Of a stretch of 64,000 nt of DNA, positions 26,726 through 35,641 are shown one piece after another. Position 1 is the first letter of the stretch; each line of letters begins with the position of its first letter. Under the pieces are notes generated by a model. It saw only the letters and a program-made list of their open reading frames with translations. It had not been told where the DNA came from and made no database searches. The DNA comes from Phycisphaerales bacterium (lineage in GTDB: Bacteria; Planctomycetota; Phycisphaerae; Phycisphaerales; UBA1924): NCBI GenBank assembly GCA_029260495.1, contig JAJDDD010000020.1:186001-250000 (forward strand). Direction: 5' to 3'. Position numbers and translations under genes: made by a program.

Positions 26726-27862
26726 TCAGCTGTCATCCCCTGCGGCGTCGCTCTCATTGCCAGCGCCATCATCGCCGGCGCTGTCGTCCTCTTCTTCTCC
26801 AAATGGATTGGAAGAGAGCAGTTGCAAAATTGCCTCGATCCCCGCCGGCCCCTTCTCCTTCGTGGCGGCGATCGCTTGTGATGCATCCGAATCCGATTGA
26901 TCTGCAGCGACCTCATCCGTCACTACTGCAGGAGCCGGCCCCCGCGCCACCTCTTCCAAATCAATCTCATTCATGAGATCGGTGAGTTCATCAATCTCCT
27001 CACCCGTGATCCCCTCTGCCGCCAGCGCCCGGCGCAAATCTTCAAGCGATTGTCTTTCAACACGAATCCCGCCTTCTCCATCCGTCGCAGCCGCTGCGAT
27101 CGAATCTGCATCGGCCCCTTCCGGGCGGGCGCGCAACGGACGATCCGGATACAGGCGAAACTCAAAGTTCCGATCATCGCGCGTCAGAAAGATGCGGTCA
27201 TTGAAGTCGTCAATCGCAAGCACGCTCCACTCGTTCTCAATCCCAAGTGTGTCTCCGGCAGCGACAACATGACTTTGCGGCCACGTTTCATCTCCCGCAA
27301 TGCCAATCATCGCGTACACCTCGTGCGCCATGCGCGCCACACCGCGCAGACGCACATCCTTCAACGCACGAAGTATCGCTGGCGAAACGTCCGCATTCCC
27401 TGTGACCTCGATGTCTTCAAAAACATATGGCGCCGAGTCACCGCGATGCAGCGCCTTAATAAGCGCAGATGGATATGGCTTTCCGGAGTCTTCTAAATCA
27501 TCAAGCACAACCTGAGTTTGATGGTCTTCCGTATCGTCGACTATTTGCGCTGCCCACAAAGCATGGTCAGGCGCGAAGAAGTTTTCACGCGACAGCGCGA
27601 GAAGTCTGCTGGTGCGATCCGGAAGCGCGACGCCTGTCTCTGGAATGACAGCAAACGCAGGAGCCGGATCGACAAAGCTGACATTTGCCGCGGGGAGTGG
27701 TCGAAACACCGAATAAGCAAACCAACCGCTGGCGAGACCGAGTCCCGCCAGCGCGCCGCGGGTTGCCCAGAGCACGGCGCTGGATCCGCCGTGCCGTGAT
27801 GGCGCCAAACGCTCTTTGTTGAGCTTGATGGGGCCATGACTATTCTCGCCAGTATCATTCAT
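26726..27862 (-). CDS. GspC-like inner-membrane protein of the type II secretion operon
   Basis: The ATG at 27862 overlaps the previous stop by 4 nt and gives 378 residues. A short cytoplasmic N-terminus is followed by one transmembrane helix (about 32-54) and a periplasmic region. Residues about 165-240 read LKDVRLRGVARMAHEVYAM, HVVAAGDTLGIENEWSVLAI and DRIFLTRDDRNFEFRLY. This has the strand order and G-D of the GspC homology region, which touches the secretin GspD. No PDZ domain follows; instead there is a long Asp/Glu/Ala-rich tail. Being the last gene of the gsp operon, and since no other GspC is present, it is the best candidate for that role. The call is inference from pattern and context. 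Confidence 0.6.
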   Translation of the reverse strand: MNDTGENSHGPIKLNKERLAPSRHGGSSAVLWATRGALAGLGLASGWFAYSVFRPLPAANVSFVDPAPAFAVIPETGVALPDRTSRLLALSRENFFAPDHALWAAQIVDDTEDHQTQVVLDDLEDSGKPYPSALIKALHRGDSAPYVFEDIEVTGNADVSPAILRALKDVRLRGVARMAHEVYAMIGIAGDETWPQSHVVAAGDTLGIENEWSVLAIDDFNDRIFLTRDDRNFEFRLYPDRPLRARPEGADADSIAAAATDGEGGIRVERQSLEDLRRALAAEGITGEEIDELTDLMNEIDLEEVARGPAPAVVTDEVAADQSDSDASQAIAATKEKGPAGIEAILQLLSSNPFGEEEDDSAGDDGAGNESDAAGDDS

Positions 27863-28434
27863 GAGGCCTGCCCTCCGATCCACGCGAGCGATTCAAGCCG
27901 CAAGGTCACATCCAAACCCGCCCGCATCTGCACACCCGGCCCCACCACGCTGAGATAGGACACATGCGAATATACATCCGGCAGGTTTTCAAAAAGATCA
28001 ACGATCGTGTAGAGCGTATCGGGGTTGTCAACTCGAAATGTCAGCTCGAGCCCGACGACTCGAATCTGCTCATCCTCGATCGGAGCAACCGTTGAAGTCT
28101 GCACCGACGTCTGCAGCGATACCCCAAGTTCCTCCATCGTTCGCTGCGCCATCGCTCGCAGTCGCCCCGCAGCGATATCGACGCTCGGCGTCTTTATCAG
28201 CTTTGCCTCCGCTTGATTCCAGCGATTCTTCGATTCCTCAAGCGTCTTGGTCCACAGCGATCGTTGCTCAAGCAGGGAGCGATCGCCCTCCGCTACGTCG
28301 GCGACTGATTGATACTCATCAAGGGCATTTCCTTCTGCCCCAGCAAACACGCCCGTGCGATCAAGAATCACAAGCGCACCGAGCGCTGCTACCAACGCCA
28401 GCAATGCAGTCGTTCGTTTCGAGCTTCCCGTCAT
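27859..28434 (-). CDS. GspM/PilO-like periplasmic-facing membrane protein
   Basis: The 191-residue protein has an N-terminal transmembrane helix (TALLALVAALGALVILDRTG), a coiled-coil-like region (about 45-95) and a C-terminal ferredoxin-like segment with IRVVGLELTFRVDNPDTLY and LDVTLRLESL. This is the GspM/PilO architecture. Both start and stop overlap neighbours by 4 nt, and it sits directly after the GspL-like gene, the usual L-M order. Sequence similarity to characterised GspM is too low to judge by eye, so the call rests on topology and context. Confidence 0.65.
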   Translation of the reverse strand: MTGSSKRTTALLALVAALGALVILDRTGVFAGAEGNALDEYQSVADVAEGDRSLLEQRSLWTKTLEESKNRWNQAEAKLIKTPSVDIAAGRLRAMAQRTMEELGVSLQTSVQTSTVAPIEDEQIRVVGLELTFRVDNPDTLYTIVDLFENLPDVYSHVSYLSVVGPGVQMRAGLDVTLRLESLAWIGGQAS

Positions 28435-29669
28435 GGGGCGCCTCCTTCCCGACCGGCGCGTATCTCGAATATCTGCTTGTTAGTCACACCGCTGGTGCGC
28501 ACAGGGCGCATATGTCGAGCGCCGGCGAGAGACGGGCTTCCTTCAAGCTGCTCCAGCGTTTCTGAGGCGCTCTCTGCTTCACCTTGCATCGTGAGATGAT
28601 CGGGCGTCACTTCAATGCGGTACAAAAAACCCTCGGCGCCAAGCGCCGCCTGAGCGTCAATCAACGCCGGCAACACGCTTCGCCATTCACTGGTCGGTTG
28701 TGCGACCCCTTCCGAGAGCAGCCGGGAGTATCGCTCTGCATCCGTGCGCATGCGCACGATTTGTTCTACCTCACCCGCCATTTGCTCGCGGTCCGTTTGA
28801 AGCGCATCCGTTGCGCGCGCCAGTCGAGCGCCAAGGAGAGGCCCCGCTGCTGCCAGCAAAATCACTGCGGCGACGCCAGCGGCAACCGACGCCAGCCATC
28901 GCTTTGGCGCCGCAGGATCACGACCCACGATCGGGCTGAACACACCACCCGCGACAGTAGGCGCGAGCGCGGCGCCGAGCGCCAGATCAAACTCTGAGAG
29001 TTGCTTGCCCGGCGCATCTTTCGGGTAGATGCCCTGCGCGGCTGGCAGAATGTATCGCGATGAGGGTTCCGTTTGGCCGGCGTGCATGGGCTGGGCGATC
29101 GAGAGCGCTCGTCCGTGCGCAAACTCATGCCTGACGAGCGCCGCGCCGGCGGCGTCGATCACTTCAGCCCGCGCATCATGCTGAAGACCCAGCCCCAGCG
29201 CGGCGATGTGAGGCGTGACCACTTCCACCCGCCGGCTCCCGGCGCGCTCGAGCGCTTCGAGCCACGGAGCAACGTGAGTTGTGCGCATCGCGATGACCGC
29301 TCCCCCGCGCGGTTCGCCGGCGCCATCGACCGTTTCGAGATAGCCGACCATTGCCTCACCCGGAGCAATCGGAACGAGCGAGTCGATCGAACGAACTATT
29401 TCCTCGCGCGCGTTGCGCCACTCTTTTGCGACGATCTGCACCGAGCGCACAGCGCACCAGGCGCTGGGCGCGACAAGTGTTGTTGGCGTGGACGGGCTGG
29501 CGATATCGGCCAGGGCTGTGCGCACTTCGTCAGTCGGCATCTGGAGAAAGTTAGCGAGCCGGGGCCCGGGTTGGGCCCGCACGCCAAAGGGTGTGCGCGA
29601 CACAACGGCGATGTGCAGGTCGTCGCCGTGCGCTACTCCAACCAGTTTGGTCCAGAATCCGAAGGTCAT
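28431..29669 (-). CDS. GspL-like type II secretion platform protein
   Basis: The 412-residue protein combines an N-terminal actin-like half (LVGVAHGDDLHIAVVSR, RTPFGVRAQ, AMVGYLETVDG, VEVVTPHIAALGLG) with a transmembrane helix (WLASVAAGVAAVILLAAAG, about 265-285), a coiled coil and a C-terminal periplasmic domain (FLYRIEVTPDHLTMQGEAES). A fused PilM-like plus PilN-like layout is exactly that of GspL, which links the ATPase GspE to GspM in the inner membrane. Start and stop overlap gspK and the GspM-like gene by 4 nt each. Confidence 0.75.
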   Translation of the reverse strand: MTFGFWTKLVGVAHGDDLHIAVVSRTPFGVRAQPGPRLANFLQMPTDEVRTALADIASPSTPTTLVAPSAWCAVRSVQIVAKEWRNAREEIVRSIDSLVPIAPGEAMVGYLETVDGAGEPRGGAVIAMRTTHVAPWLEALERAGSRRVEVVTPHIAALGLGLQHDARAEVIDAAGAALVRHEFAHGRALSIAQPMHAGQTEPSSRYILPAAQGIYPKDAPGKQLSEFDLALGAALAPTVAGGVFSPIVGRDPAAPKRWLASVAAGVAAVILLAAAGPLLGARLARATDALQTDREQMAGEVEQIVRMRTDAERYSRLLSEGVAQPTSEWRSVLPALIDAQAALGAEGFLYRIEVTPDHLTMQGEAESASETLEQLEGSPSLAGARHMRPVRTSGVTNKQIFEIRAGREGGAP

Positions 29670-30787
29670 TGTGAATCTAATCCCCTGTTGGCAGCGGGGT
29701 CGAGTCGTAAACGAATACTCTTCACGCCGGCGCTATTGGTGACGATAGCCTCGCCGACAAAGGCAGGCGAGGGTGAATCTGCGGGGCGCACCCGAAAGAG
29801 CAAGCGAGTGGTTGGATCGACGCGGACCATCTGCTCGACTTCGCGAGCGCCCAGCGCCAGAATTGCAGAAAGAGCCTTCTGATTCAGCTCCCCCGCGGCC
29901 CGGGCTGTGAGAATCTGATCGACCAATAACGGCGTCATCTGCGGCAAGCTGAGGAGAGCCTCGCGCGACGCGGAGCCGACATGGAGCGGCCCATCGCCTG
30001 TCACCGTGAGATCATCAGTAATGCGATCGAACATGCTCCGCGTCATGGCTGGAAGAAAGAGCAGCTCCTCGATCGAAGCGAGCGGGGCGTTGCGAATGGT
30101 GACACCCAGTAGATCATAGGTGCTCTTCTCTGCGCCATTCGGACTGACAAAAGCATCTTCATCGCGCCAGTCGATGATTTGATCGGCGATGGCGGCAGCG
30201 CTGAATTCATCTATGCCCTTGAGCACAAAGAGGAGCCGAAGCTGAGCTGCTTCTGCGGTGTTGACATTTACCCGCCCAGTGTTATCGCGGAACTCGACTA
30301 AGTATTCACGGTCGCCGACCGGAATGGCGACCGGCATCGTCGGCGTGCCGACGCTGCGATAGATGGAATAGGCGCCTTTGCGCACCGACGCCAGACCACC
30401 GGCGCCGATTGCGCCTGAAACAACATCCGGCGTTTCGATGTCGCCTTCGCCATCTTCCAACATGCCTTGTAAGAGCTGGCGTATTTCTTCGGGAAGCTCG
30501 GGAATGTCCGGCGCCTCGGGCGCTTCAGGACCGCTCGATGCGCCTGGCGCGCTCGAGGCGCCGGCGCCCACAACGTCGTATTCATCTGCAGCAGAAATTG
30601 TCAGGCCTGCGAGCGCGATCGCGACGGCGCTTTGAGCATCACGGCGCATAGAGTCAATGTCAGATCTTGCGCCAGCTTCGACGAGCGCTGCGCGCATCAT
30701 GGCGCCGCCCTGCACCGCGAGGGCGAAGACGCCTGCCGCTACGGCGAGAACGATGATCAGCGCGAAGGCTCGACGATGAACGTCCAT
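29666..30787 (-). CDS. gspK: Type II secretion minor pseudopilin GspK
   Basis: The 373-residue protein is the large minor pseudopilin that caps the pseudopilus with GspI and GspJ. The leader HRRA is followed by FALIIVLAVAAGVFAL, lacking Glu at +5 as is normal for GspK. A long Ala/Gly/Pro insert follows. The alpha domain has VNVNTAEAAQLRLLFVLKG, IADQIIDWRDEDAF and helix-hairpin-helix-like repeats (SLPQMTPLLVDQILTARAAG). Its start lies 31 nt inside gspJ and its end overlaps the GspL-like gene by 4 nt. Confidence 0.9.
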   Translation of the reverse strand: MDVHRRAFALIIVLAVAAGVFALAVQGGAMMRAALVEAGARSDIDSMRRDAQSAVAIALAGLTISAADEYDVVGAGASSAPGASSGPEAPEAPDIPELPEEIRQLLQGMLEDGEGDIETPDVVSGAIGAGGLASVRKGAYSIYRSVGTPTMPVAIPVGDREYLVEFRDNTGRVNVNTAEAAQLRLLFVLKGIDEFSAAAIADQIIDWRDEDAFVSPNGAEKSTYDLLGVTIRNAPLASIEELLFLPAMTRSMFDRITDDLTVTGDGPLHVGSASREALLSLPQMTPLLVDQILTARAAGELNQKALSAILALGAREVEQMVRVDPTTRLLFRVRPADSPSPAFVGEAIVTNSAGVKSIRLRLDPAANRGLDSQ

Positions 30788-31614
30788 ATAAACTCCTCTC
30801 TGCCGCGAGTTCCGGTCAGGCGAAAGGCGCGCAGCGGCTGGGCCTCGTCGCCCTGCTGGCGCTGTCGTTGTCGCTCTTTCTCTTCACGTTGCAGATCGCG
30901 TCGAGCGGTGTCGGTCCGTTTATTTGTGGAAGCAGCTGTGCTTGATGTATCTACCCGCTCCTCCTGGGCTGCTTCGAGGGGGCTTGCGGTTTCTTCTTCG
31001 ATGACCTCTTCGCCGCGCTCGAGTTCGCGCCAGAGATTCATTGGATCAGTCGCGTCAAGCTGAAAACTGCGCAGCTCGCGCGTCGGAGCCTGCCAAGTTT
31101 CCCAGTGCAATCGTTGACAGTCATCGAGCGCGACGAGGCGCCGAGTCAGTGGCTTGCCGGCGATGTCGTACTGGCCCTCGAGGACATACTCGGGATGTGT
31201 GATTCTGGTTTCTTCGTAGATGAGCTCTGCTGAATCTTCAGTGCCCTGAAGCACATCAAACCTGCGTTCGATGAGCCAGCTTGCGCGCACGAGCGGCCAA
31301 TCGGGAAAGAGGACGGGCGTCGAGGTGATAAAGGTTGCGGCCTCAGGTGTGAGCGCGACGGTCGCGGCGCCTTCTTCGCTGAGGCGCGCGGTTGTGCGAC
31401 GAGCCTCCCATTGCTCGCGGGCCAGATCGTGAGCCTGCTGAACTCGCAGAATCTGCTGATGGGCTGCGTTGTCATCTGCCCACTTGGCTGTCTGGGCCCA
31501 TAGCGCGGCGGCGAGGGAAAGCAAGGCTGAGAAAATTGTGATCGCGATGATCAACTCCAGAAGCGTCATCGCGGCGCGGTCGCGTAACTCGGGATGGCGT
31601 GTGCATGTTTTCAT
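30757..31614 (-). CDS. gspJ: Type II secretion minor pseudopilin GspJ
   Basis: The 285-residue protein starts with a prepilin leader ending RAA, then MTLLELIIAITIFSALLSLA, with Glu at +5 of the mature protein. The residue before the cleavage point is Ala rather than Gly. The globular part contains WLIERRFDVLQGTEDSAELI and LRSFQLDATDPMNLW. A highly charged segment (about 220-260, rich in Arg, Glu, Gln) is unusual. It lies between gspI (4-nt overlap) and gspK (31-nt overlap), matching the canonical I-J-K order. Confidence 0.85.
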   Translation of the reverse strand: MKTCTRHPELRDRAAMTLLELIIAITIFSALLSLAAALWAQTAKWADDNAAHQQILRVQQAHDLAREQWEARRTTARLSEEGAATVALTPEAATFITSTPVLFPDWPLVRASWLIERRFDVLQGTEDSAELIYEETRITHPEYVLEGQYDIAGKPLTRRLVALDDCQRLHWETWQAPTRELRSFQLDATDPMNLWRELERGEEVIEEETASPLEAAQEERVDTSSTAASTNKRTDTARRDLQREEKERQRQRQQGDEAQPLRAFRLTGTRGREEFIWTFIVEPSR

Positions 31615-32078
31615 CGTCGGAAGATGGGCACAACAAGCTGGGCTGTCGCACCGGCATAGTGAACCTCGTACCGATCAACGGAAACATATGCTGCGAGCAG
31701 TTGTGCTTTGGCGGCTGGGAGCGCCGCGCGGGCGGGATTGGGAACCTGCTGTCGCGTGCGCGTGCATTGGTAAGGCTCGCCCAGGCGCTCCCCGCGCCAA
31801 ATGACGCCCCCACCCCCAGAGGCGCCGCCGGGAGCGCTCCCTGAACCTGCTGTTTCTTCATCGCGCTCCATCTGATCGGGCGGAAGCAGGCCGGCCGCTG
31901 CCAGCTCGAGCACTTCGCGGGCGCCTTCCTGTGCTGAACTGCGGGCTGCGAGTCGCGCGGCGCTTCCAATTGCCTGGGCCCGCAGCTGTAGACACGCGCT
32001 GGCGACGGCGGTCAGGATAACAAGCGCGATGATCGCTTCCAGAAGTGTGACGGCGGGTCGCTGAACGAACGGAGACAT
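31611..32078 (-). CDS. gspI: Type II secretion minor pseudopilin GspI
   Basis: The 155-residue protein has a very short leader (MSPFVQRPA) followed by VTLLEAIIALVILTAVASAC, with Glu at +5 from the predicted cleavage site. The -1 residue would be Ala instead of Gly. A Gly/Ser-rich loop (about 80-95) precedes a C-terminal strand-rich part. The start lies 5 nt after the gspD stop, and the end overlaps gspJ by 4 nt. The position just before gspJ and gspK supports GspI rather than another minor pseudopilin. Confidence 0.82.
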   Translation of the reverse strand: MSPFVQRPAVTLLEAIIALVILTAVASACLQLRAQAIGSAARLAARSSAQEGAREVLELAAAGLLPPDQMERDEETAGSGSAPGGASGGGGVIWRGERLGEPYQCTRTRQQVPNPARAALPAAKAQLLAAYVSVDRYEVHYAGATAQLVVPIFRR

Positions 32079-32083
32079 TGGGC

Positions 32084-34354
32084 TCAGCCTCCGGCTGCCA
32101 GGTCCGTCAACTCGTTCAGAAACAGCGCCACCATGCGCGTTTCATCGGAGTCGGGATCGGACAACTCGCCGGCGAGGCGATCAAGGGAGTTCAATGCTGG
32201 GCCGCTCCTGGCGCCGGGCACATCAGCAGGGGCAGGCGGCGGAAGATCATCCTGCTCCTGATCGAAGACGGGGTTGCGCTCGTACACCTCGATCGCCGAG
32301 TCATTGAAGGGATCGCTGGCGAGAAAGACGGAAGGAACGACTGTGTCAAACTGCTGGACAGCGTCAACGACATGATGGGCGGCAAGGAGAAACTCGCTGA
32401 GAATTGGCTGGGAGTCGGCAGGATCATTAATGATTGTCGGCGTCAACGTGAGCAGCAGTTCAGTGCGCTCGTTGCGCTTATCAATATTCTGGAACGCGAG
32501 CCCGAGTACGGGAACATCTCCAAGAATGGGCACTTTGCCAACGCGATCGGTGATGCGTTTATCAACGATGCCCGCGAGGAGCACGGTGTTGCCATGCGGC
32601 ACGGTGACGCTGGTGCTCACCCGACGAAGAGTGAAGGTAGGTGAATCAATGCCTGATGTGGAGTTCTGGATAGCGTCGGTAATCTCCTGCGTGATGCGGA
32701 GTGTGACCGAACCGCCTTCATTAATTTCAGGTTGGATGTCGAGAATGATGCCGGTGTCGCGGTACTCAACTTCATTTCGGATGCCGGTGGTGCCGCCGGT
32801 TTGGGTGGCGCTGTCCTGGGTCGCGGTGACGATGGGAACTTCGGCGCCTGATTGGAAGCTGGCTTGCTCCTTGTCACGGGCGAAGAGGATGGGCTGGCTC
32901 AGGACGGTGACCTCGGTTTCCTGATCGAGGGCTTCGACAAGCGCGAATCCATCTGTTCCAAGAAGGAAGGCTGTGCCGGTCGGCGCGACGGGGCCGAAGG
33001 CATTTGCCAGCGCGGTGAGTTCGAAGTCCAGGTTATCAGCTTCACCTTGAAGGAAGTATTGCACGCCCCACTGGAGTGTGTCATTGAGTGTTACTTCCGC
33101 GATGAGCACCTGAATGCCGACCTGCTGCCGGGCGATATCGACGCGACGAAGGTAGGCGTAGATTTCGTGGAAGTCCTCGGGGGAGGCGACGATGGTGAGC
33201 AGATCTTCTGATTGTTCAAGGATGAGGCGCACGCCTTGGTCATTGCCATCGCTGGCGATACGGTCAACGAAGACGCCCTGGAGATTGCGCAGAAGAGCCG
33301 CGGGCTCGTAGTGCTGAATGCGATAGAGATAGGGATCCATCTTGTAGGCTGCGTCGGGTGGTTGATCGACCATTTCGATCCATCGGCGAACCATCGGCTG
33401 GATGGACGATTGGTTGGCGATGACGATGAGTCGGTTGGAAGTTGGAACGGGAATGAAAGAGACGATGGCGTCGGCGGAGCTGGCGAGGCCGGAGGCTTGC
33501 GCCATGGAAGTGAGGATGCGCGAGGCATCTGCGGCGGCGCCGTTGTTCAGGCCGTAGGTCCAGATTTCCGCGTTGTCGAAGGAGGGAGTATCCAGCGCCT
33601 CAACGATGTCAGCCATGCGGTTGAGCTGGCGGATGCGCTCGACCACGAGAAGTGTGTTGCCGGAGATGACCGTCTTGCCGCCCTCACCGAGAAACTCTTT
33701 GACTGCGTCAGCCAGTTGCTTGGCGGGGAGGTAGTCGGCACGGAAGACGCGAACGCCGGTGAGTTCGCTGGGGTTCGCAGCCTTGCCGTGAAGGAGCGGC
33801 GCGGTGGGAACGGAAGCAAGGCCCTGAGATGGACCAACGAAGAGTGTTTCGCCGCGCACGTCGAGGGACCAGCCGTGCAGCGCCGCGAGCGCGCCGACGA
33901 GGTCTTCAATGTCGCGCTGGCTCATTTGCTCATCGATGTCGAGCGTGATGGTTTCGCCGCGCTTGACGACGGCGGGATGAATGACATAGGAGCGTTCGAG
34001 CATCTCACCGACGAGGACGCGAAGAACGTCTTCCGCGGGGGCTTCGCGGGCTGTGTACTTGACCTGCTTAAGCTCGCCGGGGGCGGCGTCGAAGACTTCG
34101 GGCTCAAAGCCGTTGTCCTTGCGCGCGGCGCGGAGGCGCTGTTGATCGAGGAGGACGGCGCCGGTCTGGGCGTCCATCGGTCCGCCGGCGCGACCGAACG
34201 ATTCATAGACCGGTCGGGCTCGTTCGTTGAGCTTTGTCTGGAGAGCTGGTCGCGCGACCTGTTCATTCGTAAGTGAACTTTGACAGGCGGCGATTGTGAT
34301 CGCGGCGCCTGCGACCAGCGCGAATGCTCCAACTCGGTAGTGATCCTTCAACAT
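32084..34354 (-). CDS. gspD: Type II secretion outer-membrane secretin GspD
   Basis: GspD forms the gated outer-membrane pore. From the ATG at 34354, preceded by GGAGA, it has 756 residues. The signal sequence ends ITIAACQ, a lipobox with Cys24, so it may be a lipoprotein secretin that reaches the outer membrane without a separate pilotin. N-domains (about 90-410) include ADYLPAKQLADAVKEFL, NTLLVVERIRQLNRMADIV and VPTSNRLIVIANQSSIQ. The secretin core (about 415-645) has EVTVLSQPILFARDKEQASF, VPIVTATQ and VPILGDVPVLGLAF, ending with TELLLTLTPTII. It is the only secretin seen in the window, though a type IV pilus also needs one. Confidence 0.95.
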   Translation of the reverse strand: MLKDHYRVGAFALVAGAAITIAACQSSLTNEQVARPALQTKLNERARPVYESFGRAGGPMDAQTGAVLLDQQRLRAARKDNGFEPEVFDAAPGELKQVKYTAREAPAEDVLRVLVGEMLERSYVIHPAVVKRGETITLDIDEQMSQRDIEDLVGALAALHGWSLDVRGETLFVGPSQGLASVPTAPLLHGKAANPSELTGVRVFRADYLPAKQLADAVKEFLGEGGKTVISGNTLLVVERIRQLNRMADIVEALDTPSFDNAEIWTYGLNNGAAADASRILTSMAQASGLASSADAIVSFIPVPTSNRLIVIANQSSIQPMVRRWIEMVDQPPDAAYKMDPYLYRIQHYEPAALLRNLQGVFVDRIASDGNDQGVRLILEQSEDLLTIVASPEDFHEIYAYLRRVDIARQQVGIQVLIAEVTLNDTLQWGVQYFLQGEADNLDFELTALANAFGPVAPTGTAFLLGTDGFALVEALDQETEVTVLSQPILFARDKEQASFQSGAEVPIVTATQDSATQTGGTTGIRNEVEYRDTGIILDIQPEINEGGSVTLRITQEITDAIQNSTSGIDSPTFTLRRVSTSVTVPHGNTVLLAGIVDKRITDRVGKVPILGDVPVLGLAFQNIDKRNERTELLLTLTPTIINDPADSQPILSEFLLAAHHVVDAVQQFDTVVPSVFLASDPFNDSAIEVYERNPVFDQEQDDLPPPAPADVPGARSGPALNSLDRLAGELSDPDSDETRMVALFLNELTDLAAGG

Positions 34355-34417
34355 AGCGGCGTCTCCTGACCTTGCTCTCCAAGCTGGGTCATGTTCCATA
34401 CTTCGACCGGCGACTGG

Positions 34418-35641
34418 TCAACCCAGCCCGCCAACATCGTTTATCGTCATCATCCCTGCGATCAGGCTCAGAATCACCCAACCGATGACGCCACCGAGCA
34501 CAATGATGATTGCAGGCTCCATGAGTGTGAGCAACCGGCTGGTCAAGTCTTCCTGCCGATCCACACTGCGATCGGCAGCCCTGCGGAGGGAGGCGACGAG
34601 TTCTCCGCTCGCCAATCCAGCCCGCACCACCGCTGAAACCATGGGGGGAAAGACCCGTTCGCGCGCCAATGCTTCACCCAATTCTTCGCCCTCACGCACG
34701 CTAGCGCGGGTTTGGGCGACCCTCTTGCGCAATTCGCCGGAAGAGACGGCTGCCTCGGCCTGCTCAAGCCCCGCCAGAACATCTCCGCCGCCCTCGAGCA
34801 TTGTGGCAAGCGTGTCCGCTACGATCGCGCCCTGCCCGTGCCAGCGCAAGTGCCCCACCACTGGCGTCTGTAGCATCAGACGGTCAATCGAGGCGCGAAG
34901 CGGCCCCGGCAGATGAAATCGCTTGGTGAGAATCATCCCAGCGATCACAACCAACAGCGGCGGGATCACCCACTTGAGGACACCCGCGACCGCGATCGTC
35001 GCCCGCGTTGATGCAGGCAACTGGACGCCCGTCGAGGCGAGTGTCTCTTCAAATCGTGGCAGGACGATCGTTGAAATCACCCAGATCGCCACAAGCGCGA
35101 CCGCGAGCAGCACCGCGGGGTAAATGAGCCGACCCGTCACCGTCTTGCGAATCCTCTGTCTGGTGGTGAGCGAGCGATCAATCAGATTGATCGTGTGCTC
35201 GAGCCGGCCTGATTCATGCCCGACGCGCAGCAGCGCCAGCGTCTGCCGATCCGCAAGGCCTGTGATCTTCTCCACCGCGACGGCAAGGGATTCGCCGGAA
35301 CGAAGTCCTTCGCGCACTTCAACGGCGGCGGCGGCGAGCGGTGGACGCGGGGCGATCTCCTCCATTGTTGCGATCGCACTCTCGATGGGAACCTTGCCTT
35401 CAAGAAGCCAGCGAAGCGTCTGGAAGAACCATTCACTGTCGCTGCGCCGAAGTCCAGACCCCACCAGGCTGCCCCGGAGTGAATCCATGAAGCTGACGGG
35501 CCTGACTTCCACAGGAATCAGCCCGTCCCGGCGTAATCGCTCGCGCAGAGCGCCCTCATCAGAAGCTTCCAGACGCCCAACAACCATCGTGCTCGCGGCG
35601 CCGCCGGCTTTGGGCATCGCTTTATAAGTGAACCGCGTCAC
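34418..35641 (-). CDS. gspF: Type II secretion inner-membrane platform protein GspF
   Basis: The 407-residue polytopic protein has two homologous GspF domains. Features are MTRFTYKAMPKAGGA at the N-terminus, WFFQTLRWLLEGKVPIESAI, LLRVGHESGRLEHTINLI and the transmembrane segment LIYPAVLLAVALVAIWVIST. The second half repeats this: TLATMLEGGGDVLAGLEQAE, VVRAGLASGELVASL and a final hydrophobic pair ending in GVIGWVILSLIAGMM. It anchors GspE and rotates or holds pseudopilins during assembly. The start overlaps the gspE stop by 4 nt. A second GspF/PilC paralogue lies at 46115-47341 and belongs to the pilus locus. Confidence 0.94.
   Translation of the reverse strand: MTRFTYKAMPKAGGAASTMVVGRLEASDEGALRERLRRDGLIPVEVRPVSFMDSLRGSLVGSGLRRSDSEWFFQTLRWLLEGKVPIESAIATMEEIAPRPPLAAAAVEVREGLRSGESLAVAVEKITGLADRQTLALLRVGHESGRLEHTINLIDRSLTTRQRIRKTVTGRLIYPAVLLAVALVAIWVISTIVLPRFEETLASTGVQLPASTRATIAVAGVLKWVIPPLLVVIAGMILTKRFHLPGPLRASIDRLMLQTPVVGHLRWHGQGAIVADTLATMLEGGGDVLAGLEQAEAAVSSGELRKRVAQTRASVREGEELGEALARERVFPPMVSAVVRAGLASGELVASLRRAADRSVDRQEDLTSRLLTLMEPAIIIVLGGVIGWVILSLIAGMMTINDVGGLG

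Noticed and set aside
33212-34276. 354-codon open frame on the plus strand opposite gspD
   Set aside because: gspD secretin signatures define the coding strand; the antisense frame has no family features.
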